Positions 44,023-53,220 of a stretch of DNA of 64,000 bases are shown in pieces (the first letter of the stretch is position 1; every line of letters begins with the position of its first letter). The notes below the pieces were generated by a model that saw only the letters and a program-made list of their open reading frames with translations, was not told the DNA's origin and did no database searches. Both the position numbers and the translations under genes were made by a program. Source of the stretch: Clostridia bacterium (lineage in GTDB: Bacteria; Bacillota; Clostridia; Christensenellales; Borkfalkiaceae); assembly GCA_029055875.1 (NCBI GenBank), contig JAIDCJ010000010.1, positions 1 to 64,000 of the forward strand, written 5' to 3'.

Positions 44023-46266
44023 ATGGATATCACGCAGTTTACGAAAAAATTGAAGGAGCTCGAAACGGAAGGGAAGAGCACGCAGGAGCTGTATAACGAG
44101 ATTTCCTCGCTTGCAATGAGCTTGGCTCTCAGTAAAGAGTCGAAGCCCGCCGAAAAAAATGCGTACTACCTTTCCATGGAGTTTTTAATAGGACGCAGTT
44201 TTTTCAACAACCTAATGGAACTCGGCGTTCTGGACGAAACGAGAGAGATCCTTGCCCGCAAGGGAATCGATATCAACGTATTTGAAGAAATAGAGGACGC
44301 CGCGCTCGGCAACGGCGGCTTAGGCAGACTTGCCGCTTGTTTTCTCGATTCTGCGGCGGGGCTCGGACTTCCGCTGCACGGCTACGGGATAAGGTATAAA
44401 TACGGACTTTTCAAGCAGGCGATAGAGAACGGTTTTCAGGTGGAGCTGCCCGATAATTGGCAGCGGTTCGGCGATCCTTGGAGCATTCGCAAAGAAAACG
44501 AAAAACGCATTATTAAATTTGCGGATATGACGGTTACGGCGGTGCCCTACGATATGCCCGTATTCGGTAAGCGCGTCAACGTGTTGCGGCTGTGGCAGGC
44601 GGAGGGTAGTGAAGAGGCGCAGAGAATCAGCGAATACCTCTACCCCGCGGACGACACCGAAGAGGGGAAGCTCCTGCGGCTTCGGCAGGAATATTTCTTC
44701 TCGGCGGCGGCAGTCGGCGAGCTTGTAGAAAAGCACGTGAAAAAGTACGGCAGGGAGTTCGAGCACTTTGCGGACTACAACGTGATTCAGCTCAACGATA
44801 CCCACCCCGTACTTGCAATCGTAGAGTTTATCCGCATTTTGAAGACGGACTATAAGGTCGGTTTTGCGGAAGCTCTCCGCATTGCAAAGAAAACCTTTGC
44901 TTATACCAATCACACCGTTTTGCCCGAGGCATTAGAGTGTTGGAACGCCGATCTCGTCAAGAAAATCTTACCCGATATTTACGCGCTCCTCATCAAATTG
45001 TACTTAACACAAAAAGACGAATTTGCGCTTCTGAAATGCTCGGCGGAAGAAGCCGCGGATATGGCAATCTATTCTTCGGATAGATTTTCCATGGCGAACC
45101 TTGCGGTATTCGTCGGCAAATCGGTCAACGGCGTTGCAAAGCTGCATACCGAAATTCTCAAAGACAGTCTTTTCAGAACGGCGTATAAATACTACCCCGA
45201 AAAGTTCCAGAACAAGACCAACGGCATTACCCAGCGCAGATGGCTGATGCTGTGCAACCGCGAGCTTTCCGAGCTTATCGATAAGGCAATCGGCAAGGAG
45301 TGGCGGACAGATATTTCTGAGCTTAGCCGTCTTGGCGGGCACGTTCCCGCTATCACGGACGAGTTTACCATGGTGAAAGCGGCGAAAAGAAAACAGCTTT
45401 TCGAGTATATCAGTCGGCACGAAGGAATAGAGATTCCCGAGCACTTTATCGTCTATTCGCAGGTAAAGCGGCTGCACGAGTATAAGCGGCAGCTCATGAC
45501 GGCGTTTGCGATTCTTGAAATTTACAAGGGCTTGAAGGACGGAACGATTAAGAACTTCCAGCCTTCCGTATTCCTGTTCGGCGCAAAGAGCGCACCGAGC
45601 TACAAGCGCGCAAAGGCAATCATTAAGTTTATCAACGAGATTGCGGCAAAGCTCAATTCGGACGAGGAAACGAACGGGCTTTTAAGAGTCGTGTTCGTGC
45701 AGAACTATAACGTATCCTACGCCGAAAAAATCGTGGCGGGAACGGACGTTTCGTTGCAGGTCTCCACGGCGGGCTTAGAGGCAAGCGGCACGGGCAACAT
45801 GAAGTTCATGATGAACGGTGCGGTGACCTGCGGAACGATGGACGGCGCGAATATCGAAATCGTGGAGCTTGCGGGCAAAGAGAATAACTATATTTTCGGC
45901 GCGGAGGTGGACGAGATCGAGCGGCTGAAAACGGAGGGCTACGAGCCCGAGAAACTGCTCAAAACGAACGCATTGCATAACTATGCCGTTTCCTCGTTGA
46001 TCGACGGAACTTTTTCGGACGACGGCACGGGTTGCTTCAAGGAGTTATACGACGCGTTGACGGCGGGGGCGAGCTGGCACAAGCCCGATAACTATTTCGT
46101 TCTGCACGATTTGCAGAGCTACGTGGAGGCCCTCCTGAAAATCAATGCGGACTATCAAGATAAAAAGTCCTTTGCGGTGAAGCAGCTCAAGAACACGGCC
46201 TTTTCCGCATTCTTCTCGTCGGACAGAACGATCAAGGAATACGCAAGAGATATTTGGAATATATGA
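44023..46266 (+). CDS. glgP: Glycogen/maltodextrin phosphorylase
   Basis: A 747-residue PLP enzyme that cleaves terminal glucose from alpha-1,4-glucans with phosphate to give glucose 1-phosphate. The conserved N-terminal block AYYLSMEFLIGR (near 48-59), GNGGLGRLAACFLDS (90-104), KTNGITQRRWL and the PLP-binding EASGTGNMKFMMNGA with Lys594 are present. It is somewhat shorter than many bacterial phosphorylases (about 790-850), mainly through short loops. It follows the ATPase gene by five bases with AAGGGC as ribosome site. It completes the import-and-degrade pathway in the cytoplasm. Confidence 0.96.
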   Translation: MDITQFTKKLKELETEGKSTQELYNEISSLAMSLALSKESKPAEKNAYYLSMEFLIGRSFFNNLMELGVLDETREILARKGIDINVFEEIEDAALGNGGLGRLAACFLDSAAGLGLPLHGYGIRYKYGLFKQAIENGFQVELPDNWQRFGDPWSIRKENEKRIIKFADMTVTAVPYDMPVFGKRVNVLRLWQAEGSEEAQRISEYLYPADDTEEGKLLRLRQEYFFSAAAVGELVEKHVKKYGREFEHFADYNVIQLNDTHPVLAIVEFIRILKTDYKVGFAEALRIAKKTFAYTNHTVLPEALECWNADLVKKILPDIYALLIKLYLTQKDEFALLKCSAEEAADMAIYSSDRFSMANLAVFVGKSVNGVAKLHTEILKDSLFRTAYKYYPEKFQNKTNGITQRRWLMLCNRELSELIDKAIGKEWRTDISELSRLGGHVPAITDEFTMVKAAKRKQLFEYISRHEGIEIPEHFIVYSQVKRLHEYKRQLMTAFAILEIYKGLKDGTIKNFQPSVFLFGAKSAPSYKRAKAIIKFINEIAAKLNSDEETNGLLRVVFVQNYNVSYAEKIVAGTDVSLQVSTAGLEASGTGNMKFMMNGAVTCGTMDGANIEIVELAGKENNYIFGAEVDEIERLKTEGYEPEKLLKTNALHNYAVSSLIDGTFSDDGTGCFKELYDALTAGASWHKPDNYFVLHDLQSYVEALLKINADYQDKKSFAVKQLKNTAFSAFFSSDRTIKEYARDIWNI

Positions 46267-46314
46267 CAAAAGGCGTGGTCAAATCTTAATGCATTAAAAT
46301 ATAGCGAGAATATT

Positions 46315-49026
46315 ATGAGAAAGTTTCAAAAGTGGTTCTCCGCATTAGCGGTAATGCTGAGTTTAATCCTGTTTACGTCCGCACTTACGGCGTGCGGGAG
46401 AACGGGCCCCTCTCATGAAAACGATGATTCGGACGACGACGCAGTGTACTGCGTCGTCACGTTTGTAACCGACTGCTCGGTGTCGCTTCCGCAGCAGACG
46501 ATTAAAATCGGCGGCAAAGTGAGCGAACCGAATATCACAAATCCCGGATACGAATTAAACGGTTGGTACACGCCAAGCGGCGCAAAATGGAATTTTGCGG
46601 ATATCGTAATGGGAGAAACGCTTACGCTTACCGCCCGTTGGACGAAGATAAAGACTGAGGTCAAAAAGGTTACGGTCACGTTTGTGACGGGCTGCTCCGC
46701 GACGGTAGCAGAGCAGACGGTTGACGTCGGCGGCAAAGTGAGCGAGCCGAGCATAAAAAATTCGGGCTACGTATTAGACGGTTGGTATACGGGCAGCGGC
46801 GCGAAATGGAATTTTAATACGGATACCGTAAGCGGAGAAACGCTTACGCTTACCGCCCGTTGGACGAAGATACAGGTTGAAGACAAAGACGTTACGGTCA
46901 CGTTCAACGTAGGGCGTGCGGCGCGTACGGCAGGCGTATATAACCCCGCGGCTGTTACGGTAAGGGCGGGGAACAAAATAACCGAACCGTCTGTCACTCG
47001 CTCTGGCTACACGGTAGAGGGCTGGTACGTGGAAGAGGGCAGTCGGAAATGGGACTTTGATACGGATATTCTGACGGAAAACACTACCCTCTTTGCCAAA
47101 TGGAAAAGCGGCGGCACGACCACTACGGAGTACACGCCCACCATGAAGGACGACAACACGCTGTACATTCACTATTTGCGCCTTGCGGGCGATTATGACG
47201 GCTGGACGGCGTGGGTATGGACGACCGGAAACGGTAAACGCTACACGAGCGTTGCCGTGGATCAGTCTGGCACGGTGATTGCAGTCAATCTTAGCGCGAT
47301 TGGTTCTTCTTCGACAATCAATTTCAAAATAGCGGTTATTTCGGATAGCGGCAATTGGGGCACGGCAGACGGCGGCGACGTTGCACTCAATCTTGCGGAT
47401 ACGCAAAAAGTAGGCGGCAGTTATCATTGGTACGTCACGCAGGGCGGTACCGCAAGCGGCAGTAACAAACTGAATTTGTCCACCCGCATCACCGAGCCCA
47501 AGCGCGCAAGTGTGAATAACGTAAACCGTCAGACCGCTAAAAATTTGCCGGTTAAAAACACGGTAAGCGGCTGGGACGATATGGGGGTAGGCTACCAGAT
47601 TTTCGTTGCGTCGTTCTGTGACAGCAACGGCGACGGTGTGGGCGACCTCAACGGAATTACGAGCAAGCTCGACTATCTGCAAAGCCTTAACGTAGACGTG
47701 CTGTGGCTCACGCCCGTTCAAAGCAGTGATTCGTATCACGGCTACGATTGCTACGATTATTACAGTATCGATAGAAAGTTCGGTACCAATGCCGACTACC
47801 GAAATCTTGTGAATGAAGTGCACGCGCGCGGCATGAAGATTATCATGGATTTGGTTGTGAACCACACCTCGCAACAAAACGAATGGTTCCAAAAATCCAA
47901 GGCGGGCGTCGTGGAAGAGGTCACGTATCAGGACGGCACAAAAGCTACCGTCAATTACCGTGACTTCTACCGTTGGAAGAATACGTCCGGCACGAGGTAT
48001 GAATCTGCGGGGGACGGCTGGTACTTCTATTCCTCTTTCGGCGACAGTATGCCCGAGCTCAACTACGACTATCAGCCGGTGCGCGACGCCATGGTAGACG
48101 TTGCCGCGTATTGGATGAATTACGGGTTGGACGGCTTCCGTATGGACGCAATCAAACACATATTCATGTGGGATGAAAGCGATAACGCGCAAGGCGACGT
48201 TGAGGGTGGCAGCAACGATAAACCGTATAACTACAATCTTACCAAGAACGTCGAGTTCTTCAAAGAGTTCAACTACAAGCTGAAAACCAAATTTCCGCAC
48301 TGCTATTTGTTGGGCGAGCAGTTAAACGGCGATCCCGCTCAGGTTGCGCCCTTCTACGCGGGAATGGATTCGCTGTTCGACTTTAACGCATATTACGACT
48401 TGCCGAAACGGCTTGACGGCGGTGCGTCCGCACAGGCGGCTGCGTTCAACAGCAACGCGGGGCTGTACGCAGGCAATAGAGTAAACGGCAGAGCTATCAA
48501 CTGCATGATAAGCTCTAACCACGACGTAGACAGACTCAACGCCCAAATAGGCGGCAGCACGGAGAAGGCGAAGCTGTACATGGCAGTCATGATGACGATG
48601 CCGGGACTCCCTTGGATCTATTACGGCGATGAAATAGGACTCGTCGGCGATAAGAGCGATAACAAGGGCGACAATGGCTTGCGCCAGTCTATGAAGTGGA
48701 CGAGCGGCTGGGCGAATAAGTGCACGGCGATTACCGATTACAGCCTAAACGCGAACACCAAGAGCGTTGCAGATCAGGAAAAGGAAAGCAGTTCATTGCT
48801 CAGCTATATCAAGCAGCTGACCAAATTCCGTAATGATAATCCTGCTTTGATCAGCGGCAATGCTTCTTGTTCGGAGCAAAACGGAATGTTGAAGATCGTT
48901 ATAACGGGCGGCGGCAAAACGTACACCGTTTACCATAACTTCTCAGGGGGCAGCAAGACCGTCAGCGGCAACGTTCTGTTCGGCAATAAGACTATCCCCG
49001 CATACGGTACAACGATTGTGGCATAA
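46315..49026 (+). CDS. Surface GH13 amylase lipoprotein with three InlB-type repeats
   Basis: A 903-residue lipoprotein (lipobox ALTAC). Three InlB/Listeria-Bacteroides repeats lie at about 45-110, 118-185 and 190-262, each with a GYxxxGWY core and LTARW or LFAKW end. A pullulanase-type starch-binding module follows (LYIHYLRLAGDYDGWTAWVW, about 280-390), then the GH13 barrel (VGYQIFVASFCDSNGDGVGD) with Asp611 (GFRMDAIKH), Glu668 (GEQLNGD) and Asp737 (SNHDVDR). It is a paralogue of the amylase at 32577, which lacks the repeats. The repeats would lift the enzyme away from the membrane. It is the last gene before the composition change. Confidence 0.94.
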   Translation: MRKFQKWFSALAVMLSLILFTSALTACGRTGPSHENDDSDDDAVYCVVTFVTDCSVSLPQQTIKIGGKVSEPNITNPGYELNGWYTPSGAKWNFADIVMGETLTLTARWTKIKTEVKKVTVTFVTGCSATVAEQTVDVGGKVSEPSIKNSGYVLDGWYTGSGAKWNFNTDTVSGETLTLTARWTKIQVEDKDVTVTFNVGRAARTAGVYNPAAVTVRAGNKITEPSVTRSGYTVEGWYVEEGSRKWDFDTDILTENTTLFAKWKSGGTTTTEYTPTMKDDNTLYIHYLRLAGDYDGWTAWVWTTGNGKRYTSVAVDQSGTVIAVNLSAIGSSSTINFKIAVISDSGNWGTADGGDVALNLADTQKVGGSYHWYVTQGGTASGSNKLNLSTRITEPKRASVNNVNRQTAKNLPVKNTVSGWDDMGVGYQIFVASFCDSNGDGVGDLNGITSKLDYLQSLNVDVLWLTPVQSSDSYHGYDCYDYYSIDRKFGTNADYRNLVNEVHARGMKIIMDLVVNHTSQQNEWFQKSKAGVVEEVTYQDGTKATVNYRDFYRWKNTSGTRYESAGDGWYFYSSFGDSMPELNYDYQPVRDAMVDVAAYWMNYGLDGFRMDAIKHIFMWDESDNAQGDVEGGSNDKPYNYNLTKNVEFFKEFNYKLKTKFPHCYLLGEQLNGDPAQVAPFYAGMDSLFDFNAYYDLPKRLDGGASAQAAAFNSNAGLYAGNRVNGRAINCMISSNHDVDRLNAQIGGSTEKAKLYMAVMMTMPGLPWIYYGDEIGLVGDKSDNKGDNGLRQSMKWTSGWANKCTAITDYSLNANTKSVADQEKESSSLLSYIKQLTKFRNDNPALISGNASCSEQNGMLKIVITGGGKTYTVYHNFSGGSKTVSGNVLFGNKTIPAYGTTIVA
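46612..46872 (+). repeat. Direct DNA repeat inside the InlB-type repeats
   Basis: An identical 39-base stretch occurs at 46612-46650 and 46834-46872, 222 bases (74 codons) apart, in the ends of the first and second InlB-type repeats. The identity at DNA level points to recent duplication or gene conversion. Confidence 0.85.
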
Positions 49027-49191
49027 TAAATAAGACTAATTTTGTACTGCACACGAAAAATCGGACAGTTTGAAAAAGACTGCAGAAAAAATAAACGAGA
49101 TTATTTTTCTCATTTTACTCCTTGTAAGACGGAAGCACGTCAGGTGTTTCCGTTCTTCTTTTTAATTGACTATGTTTCTTTATATAGAAAA

Positions 49192-49236
49192 AACTATCCG
49201 AATGCTTTGTAAACTCACAAAGGTGTTCGGATAGTT
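49192..49236 (-). terminator. Minus-strand terminator-like hairpin
   Basis: AACTATCCGAA...CTTTGT pairs with ACAAAG...TTCGGATAGTT around a six-base loop; on the minus strand six T follow the stem. A second helix CCAATC/GATTGG (49237-49282) adjoins it. Together they could end a short minus-strand RNA; no known RNA family was recognised. Confidence 0.5.
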
Positions 49237-49436
49237 CCAATCTGGTGAACTCTCTGAAACTCGCGTCGAGCCGAAAGATTGGAATATATGGTAGATACGG
49301 CACTTCATTTTAAAAAGATCGTTTAATTTGGTGCTTTAAATTCTTATAGTATTCAACTACGATTAATAAAGATAAAATTTACAATTTCGATGTGGAATGA
49401 TTTTTGCGACTTAAAATGTGTTCGTTAGCTAGGTAT

Positions 49437-49465
49437 TTGACTGATTTACAAAAATATGATATAGT
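49437..49465 (+). promoter_or_regulatory. Promoter of the LRR protein gene
   Basis: TTGACT (49437-49442), a 17-base spacer ending in ATGA and TATAGT (49460-49465). It shares the pattern TTGACTGA...ATGATATA with the promoter at 50998. Confidence 0.75.
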
Positions 49466-49500
49466 AATTTTAAATATAAGTGTTCTTTTGAGGATTAATT

Positions 49501-50919
49501 ATGTCAAATGCAAGCAAAGGAAATTTATTCGAGTTATTGAATACCGATGATTCTATAAAAGTGACAAAGGCGAACAGGTCGATTGAGGAGGCGATTATTC
49601 CCGATGGAGTGACTGTAATAGGCAAACGCGCATTTGCGATGTGTAAAAATTTAAAGCGTGTTGTTTTCCCTGCCACCGTTTCTGTTATAGAAAAAGAAGC
49701 ATTCCGTTTTTGTAGTGGGCTTCGCAGCGTTGTTTGCGAAAATGGCGCGGCAGTTAAAATTATGGATTTTGCTTTTGCGAGTTGTTCTAGCCTTGAAGAA
49801 ATAGACCTGATTAAAGTTAATGAAATTGGCAACTATGCTTTTTCGGGGTGTGCCAAGTTGCGGGGAGTAAACCTTTCCCAAAGCTTAGAAAAGATAAGTG
49901 ACGGTACATTCTACGGATGTGAGTCCATGGAATCGATTGCTTTTCCCGATTCTTTAAAGCAAATAGGTGAGTATGCTTTTTATAACTGCAAATGTCTTGT
50001 AGACTTAACGTTGCCGAGCGAATTGAATGAAGTCGGCACGAATGCGTTTCAATGCTGTTCGGCACTTAAAAAGATTAATATAAATGATATTTATCTTTGG
50101 TACGGAATCAGATTTAAAAATTATAATGCCAACCCTCTTTCTCTTGGCTGTGCACTGTTTGTCGGTGATGAACGGATTTGCGAATTGAAAATACCGAACG
50201 GTATCACTGAAATACTGCCGTATTCTTTTGCCGGATATAAAAATCTTCGTTCGGTGATTATGGGGGACGATGTTGTTTCAATCGGCGAGGAAGCGTTTTG
50301 CGGCTCGTCGTTAAACCGCATTGTTTTTTCAAAGAGGTTGATGTCATTGGGTGTGGGGGCATTCTGCCGTTGCGCGTCGCTGGAAAATGCGGAGCTTCCA
50401 GCAGGCGTAGTTGCGCTGCCTGAGCGGAGCTTTGCGTACTGCTCCAAACTGGAGAGTGTTGTCTTGTCCGAGGGCGTTCGGGAGATTTCAAAACACGCAT
50501 TCAGTTACTGCCCAGTTTTGAAAAAATTGAGCAGCATGGACGGATTAGTGCACTTTTGTTTTTCAAGTATTGAAGGATGCCACGCGCTGGAGACGCTTTC
50601 TTTTTCGGATAAGTTAAAACTACTCGACAATAAAGAACTGTCACACTGTTCCGTTAAATTTATCAATTATTCGGGAACCAAAGAAAATTGGACGAAATTA
50701 CGAAAAGGCATCTGTGATTATTATGATATTGATGCCGCGACCTATTATAAATTTATGGACATACCGCATGCGTCAATCATCGTTCATTGCAGTGACGGAG
50801 AGATTACCGAAAAATATTATTCACGGGAAGATGTCGAGGATGAGTACGAAGGAGATTGGGGGCATTATGTGGCGCCATGGCTGCCCGATCCAATTAAAAA
50901 AATGTGGAGCAAAGAGTAA
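49501..50919 (+). CDS. BspA-like leucine-rich repeat protein without signal peptide
   Basis: A 472-residue protein with about fifteen LRR_5/BspA-type repeats (IPDGVTVIGKRAFAMCKNLKR pattern) from residue 30 to about 390. A C-terminal part with INYSGTKENWTKL and IIVHCSDGEI, both common at the end of BspA-type proteins, is followed by an acidic tail. Unlike most members it has no signal peptide and no anchor, so it should stay in the cytoplasm unless exported by another route. It is the first gene after the composition shift and may be element cargo. TTGAGGA stands before the ATG. Its function is unknown; LRR proteins usually bind proteins. Confidence 0.88.
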   Translation: MSNASKGNLFELLNTDDSIKVTKANRSIEEAIIPDGVTVIGKRAFAMCKNLKRVVFPATVSVIEKEAFRFCSGLRSVVCENGAAVKIMDFAFASCSSLEEIDLIKVNEIGNYAFSGCAKLRGVNLSQSLEKISDGTFYGCESMESIAFPDSLKQIGEYAFYNCKCLVDLTLPSELNEVGTNAFQCCSALKKININDIYLWYGIRFKNYNANPLSLGCALFVGDERICELKIPNGITEILPYSFAGYKNLRSVIMGDDVVSIGEEAFCGSSLNRIVFSKRLMSLGVGAFCRCASLENAELPAGVVALPERSFAYCSKLESVVLSEGVREISKHAFSYCPVLKKLSSMDGLVHFCFSSIEGCHALETLSFSDKLKLLDNKELSHCSVKFINYSGTKENWTKLRKGICDYYDIDAATYYKFMDIPHASIIVHCSDGEITEKYYSREDVEDEYEGDWGHYVAPWLPDPIKKMWSKE

Positions 50920-50997
50920 GGAACGATAAGAAATATTAAAATTCACATTATTACGACTGAGTCGTTCTATGCGATGTCATTAATAAACCGCGTACTA

Positions 50998-51026
50998 TTG
51001 ACTGAGAGAGATTTAAATGATATAAT
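50998..51026 (+). promoter_or_regulatory. Promoter of the eight-gene operon
   Basis: TTGACT (50998-51003), a 17-base spacer and TATAAT (51021-51026), followed by AAAGGAGAAAA before the ATG at 51063. Confidence 0.85.
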
Positions 51027-51062
51027 ACATATTGAATTGTATACATAAAGGAGAAAATAAAA

Positions 51063-51749
51063 ATGGCAAAATTTACAGCGTCACAGGTAGCAGAAACAAT
51101 AGTAAAGTACTGCATTGAAAACGGAATAAAAATCATATATATTTCGGGTAACGGTGGTAGCGGCAAAACGACATTAAGCAAATTAATACAGCAAAGCGTG
51201 AACCCGTACGGCACTTGTAACGCAATTGAAATGGACGATTTCGTCGTTGACACAAAACTGCGTAACAGTGCAAATGCTGCTTGGATTGATGTTGATACTG
51301 GAGAGGAGAGAAATGGTAAGTATACGACTTCATTTGAAGCGTCGTATTTTCTTCAAAACATCAAGGCAATACTTTGCAATCTTATACGAGGGAACAACTA
51401 TTGGCATTGGCCCAAGAAAGGGAAGGTTCTCGAAGATTCCGCAGTCGAATATAAAGCAGACGCATTATTAACCGTTGTAGAAGGTATCAGTAGCGTGTTT
51501 TTACCTAAATTTGCGCCGACGCTGACTATTTTTATGGAGTGTTCTAAGGACGTGGAAATAGCAAGGCGCGTGCAAAGAGCTCGCTCCGAAAATGAAAAAG
51601 ATCTGGCAGCGGCAGAAAAGAGTTATGAGGTTCGTAACAGTCAATTTAAGGCTAATATTCTTCCGCATGCGAGTGAATTTGATATTGAATTGCATAGTGA
51701 CGAAGATTACGGGCTGGTAGTCAAAAAAGATACGATGAAAGTATTATGA
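51063..51749 (+). CDS. Uridine kinase-like P-loop kinase
   Basis: A 228-residue cytoplasmic P-loop protein of the uridine kinase/phosphoribulokinase type. Walker A is GNGGSGKTT (29-37). The substrate Asp pair IEMDDF follows near 55-60, then VVEGISSVF near 140-148 in place of the uridine kinase DEGIF-type strand, and RRVQRARSENEKD near 167-179 as lid. The length fits. The phosphate acceptor may be a nucleoside, sugar or pantothenate-like compound and cannot be told from sequence. It is the first gene of the operon; the next gene overlaps it by four bases (ATGA). Confidence 0.82.
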   Translation: MAKFTASQVAETIVKYCIENGIKIIYISGNGGSGKTTLSKLIQQSVNPYGTCNAIEMDDFVVDTKLRNSANAAWIDVDTGEERNGKYTTSFEASYFLQNIKAILCNLIRGNNYWHWPKKGKVLEDSAVEYKADALLTVVEGISSVFLPKFAPTLTIFMECSKDVEIARRVQRARSENEKDLAAAEKSYEVRNSQFKANILPHASEFDIELHSDEDYGLVVKKDTMKVL

Positions 51750-52420
51750 CGCATAAAGAGTTGTTGATATTTGATCTCGACGATACTCTTTTTGATTACG
51801 TTCAGACAGAGATCTTTGCGATAAAAGCAGCGTGTCTGGCACAAGATATCCCGTTTGATGAAAATACATATAAGGTATATAAGCGAGCCAATAATTTGGC
51901 AAAAAAGGAATTACCTTCGTATATTATGAATTTACCGCAATTCCGTATGCTGCGCGCCGATAAGTTTTTTGAACTTATGTCGTTAAATAGTAAGGATAAG
52001 GACAGGTTTATCGCTGATTATATGAATGCGTCACAAACGGGTGTATTGTTCGACGATGTGGAAGATGTATTAAGGCAACTCAATAAATTTCGAAAGGTAA
52101 TAGGGACGAATGGTTCCACTTTTCCGCGCTACCAAAAGTTGATAAATTCAAGCATACGCGATTGTTTCGACGGATTCTATTCTTCCGAAATGCTTGATGT
52201 AAGTAAGCCCGATAATCGTTTTTATGAGGCGATAATACAAAAGGAGACCGTTAGCAAAGAGCGGGTGCTCGTTATCGGGGATAATTTAGAAACAGATATA
52301 TACGGGGCAATTAACGCCGGCATAGAATGCTGTCTTATTGATAGAAAAGGTAAATATGATAATGTCGCTGATGCTATCGTTATTCATGAGTTCGGACAGC
52401 TCGCGAATATTCTGAAATAA
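51746..52420 (+). CDS. HAD superfamily hydrolase (YjjG-like)
   Basis: A 224-residue HAD phosphatase. Motif I is DLDDT (10-14) with the nucleophile Asp10, motif II is GTNGS near 117, and the DxxxD motif VIGDNLETDIYGA lies near 183. The cap is of the helical C1 type, as in YjjG nucleotidases and beta-phosphoglucomutase-like enzymes. It is coupled to the kinase gene by a four-base overlap, so phosphorylation and dephosphorylation steps may belong to one pathway. The substrate is unknown. Confidence 0.88.
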   Translation: MTHKELLIFDLDDTLFDYVQTEIFAIKAACLAQDIPFDENTYKVYKRANNLAKKELPSYIMNLPQFRMLRADKFFELMSLNSKDKDRFIADYMNASQTGVLFDDVEDVLRQLNKFRKVIGTNGSTFPRYQKLINSSIRDCFDGFYSSEMLDVSKPDNRFYEAIIQKETVSKERVLVIGDNLETDIYGAINAGIECCLIDRKGKYDNVADAIVIHEFGQLANILK

Positions 52421-52458
52421 GTCAGGTGTTTATTATATACGAAGGATTACGCATAACT

Positions 52459-53220
52459 ATGTTTAATATAGAACGATATAGAACAATCAGATTTAATAGA
52501 GTGAATTATGATTACGCAGGTAATTTAGAGTATTTGTGTAACAGTATCGTACCTACGGACGATGACTTTCGTGTCGCTAAAGAGATAATGAAAAACGGTT
52601 GTTCTCCTGATGGCTATAAAGGTTTTGCTGAAAGCATTTTAAGGAATACTGTTCAAAAGAAGGGTACGGTGTTTGCAATAGCAGGCAACATAGGTAGCGG
52701 AAAAAGTACGTTTATTCACGCATTGCTTGAAAATAATATGCTTGGCAGTGACGTTATGCCCGTGCTCGAAGACGTGTATAAGACGGTCTTTTTTGATGGT
52801 GTTGACAATATGAAAGTTGCTTACGGCTACGCCAAGTCGTTCGTAAAGAAAAAAATACTTGATTATTGCAGTTCAGGTAAAAATTTTATTTATGAGTTTG
52901 TGCCGTCTAATGATGAAAAAATGGAAATTTTAGACGCGCTTAAAAGTATAGGTTATCGCGTAGTTGTGTTATTCATTATGACTGATGACATAAACATTAA
53001 TGTGAACAGGGTAAAAAACCGCGTGGCGAGTGGCGCGGACTTTGTTTCCGAAGACAAGGTGCGTAGCCGAGAATTCTTGACTAACGGCAATTTGAATAGG
53101 CTTTTGCATTGTAGCGATGAATTTTATCGTTATTATTCAAAGGACGGTTCGTTCATACTGCGCTCGTATAAAGTCGGAGGAGAAGAAATGCTGACGGTAA
53201 GTGAGGAAATGCCTATATGA
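52459..53220 (+). CDS. Zeta-toxin-like P-loop kinase
   Basis: From ATG at 52459 the product has 253 residues. Walker A GNIGSGKST lies at 76-84. The C-terminal half with VLFIMTDDININVNRVKNR and ASGADFVSEDKVRSREF resembles the lid and substrate region of zeta-toxin/UDP-sugar kinase-like proteins. There is no epsilon-type antitoxin gene beside it, and it lies in a biosynthesis-like operon, so a metabolic kinase is more likely than a toxin. The start is uncertain: AAGGA stands twelve bases before this ATG, while a GTG at 52426 in the same frame has no ribosome site. The last four bases overlap the next gene. Confidence 0.7.
   Translation: MFNIERYRTIRFNRVNYDYAGNLEYLCNSIVPTDDDFRVAKEIMKNGCSPDGYKGFAESILRNTVQKKGTVFAIAGNIGSGKSTFIHALLENNMLGSDVMPVLEDVYKTVFFDGVDNMKVAYGYAKSFVKKKILDYCSSGKNFIYEFVPSNDEKMEILDALKSIGYRVVVLFIMTDDININVNRVKNRVASGADFVSEDKVRSREFLTNGNLNRLLHCSDEFYRYYSKDGSFILRSYKVGGEEMLTVSEEMPI

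Larger units (their letters stand above)
49027..49500. other. Intergenic boundary region, start of A+T-rich segment
   Basis: This 474-base stretch contains no convincing gene. It marks the switch from G+C-richer host-like genes to A+T-rich ones and probably holds the left end of an integrated element. Inside are an inverted repeat at 49192-49236, a second one at 49237-49282 and the promoter of the next gene. No tRNA or obvious attachment site was recognised. Confidence 0.6.

Noticed and set aside
46267-46314. Separate promoter for the repeat-bearing amylase
   Set aside because: TAAAAT is present, but no -35 box stands at a usable distance.
46774-48300. 508-codon open frame antisense to the surface amylase
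   Set aside because: It lies opposite conserved GH13 motifs and shows no recognisable domain; G+C-rich codon use leaves few stops on the opposite strand.
49115-49303. 62-codon minus-strand frame at the element boundary
   Set aside because: It coincides with two strong hairpins and a T tract, so RNA structure explains the sequence better than coding.
52459-53220. Zeta toxin of a toxin-antitoxin pair
   Set aside because: No small antitoxin gene is adjacent and the gene is coupled to metabolic enzymes; a pathway kinase is more likely.
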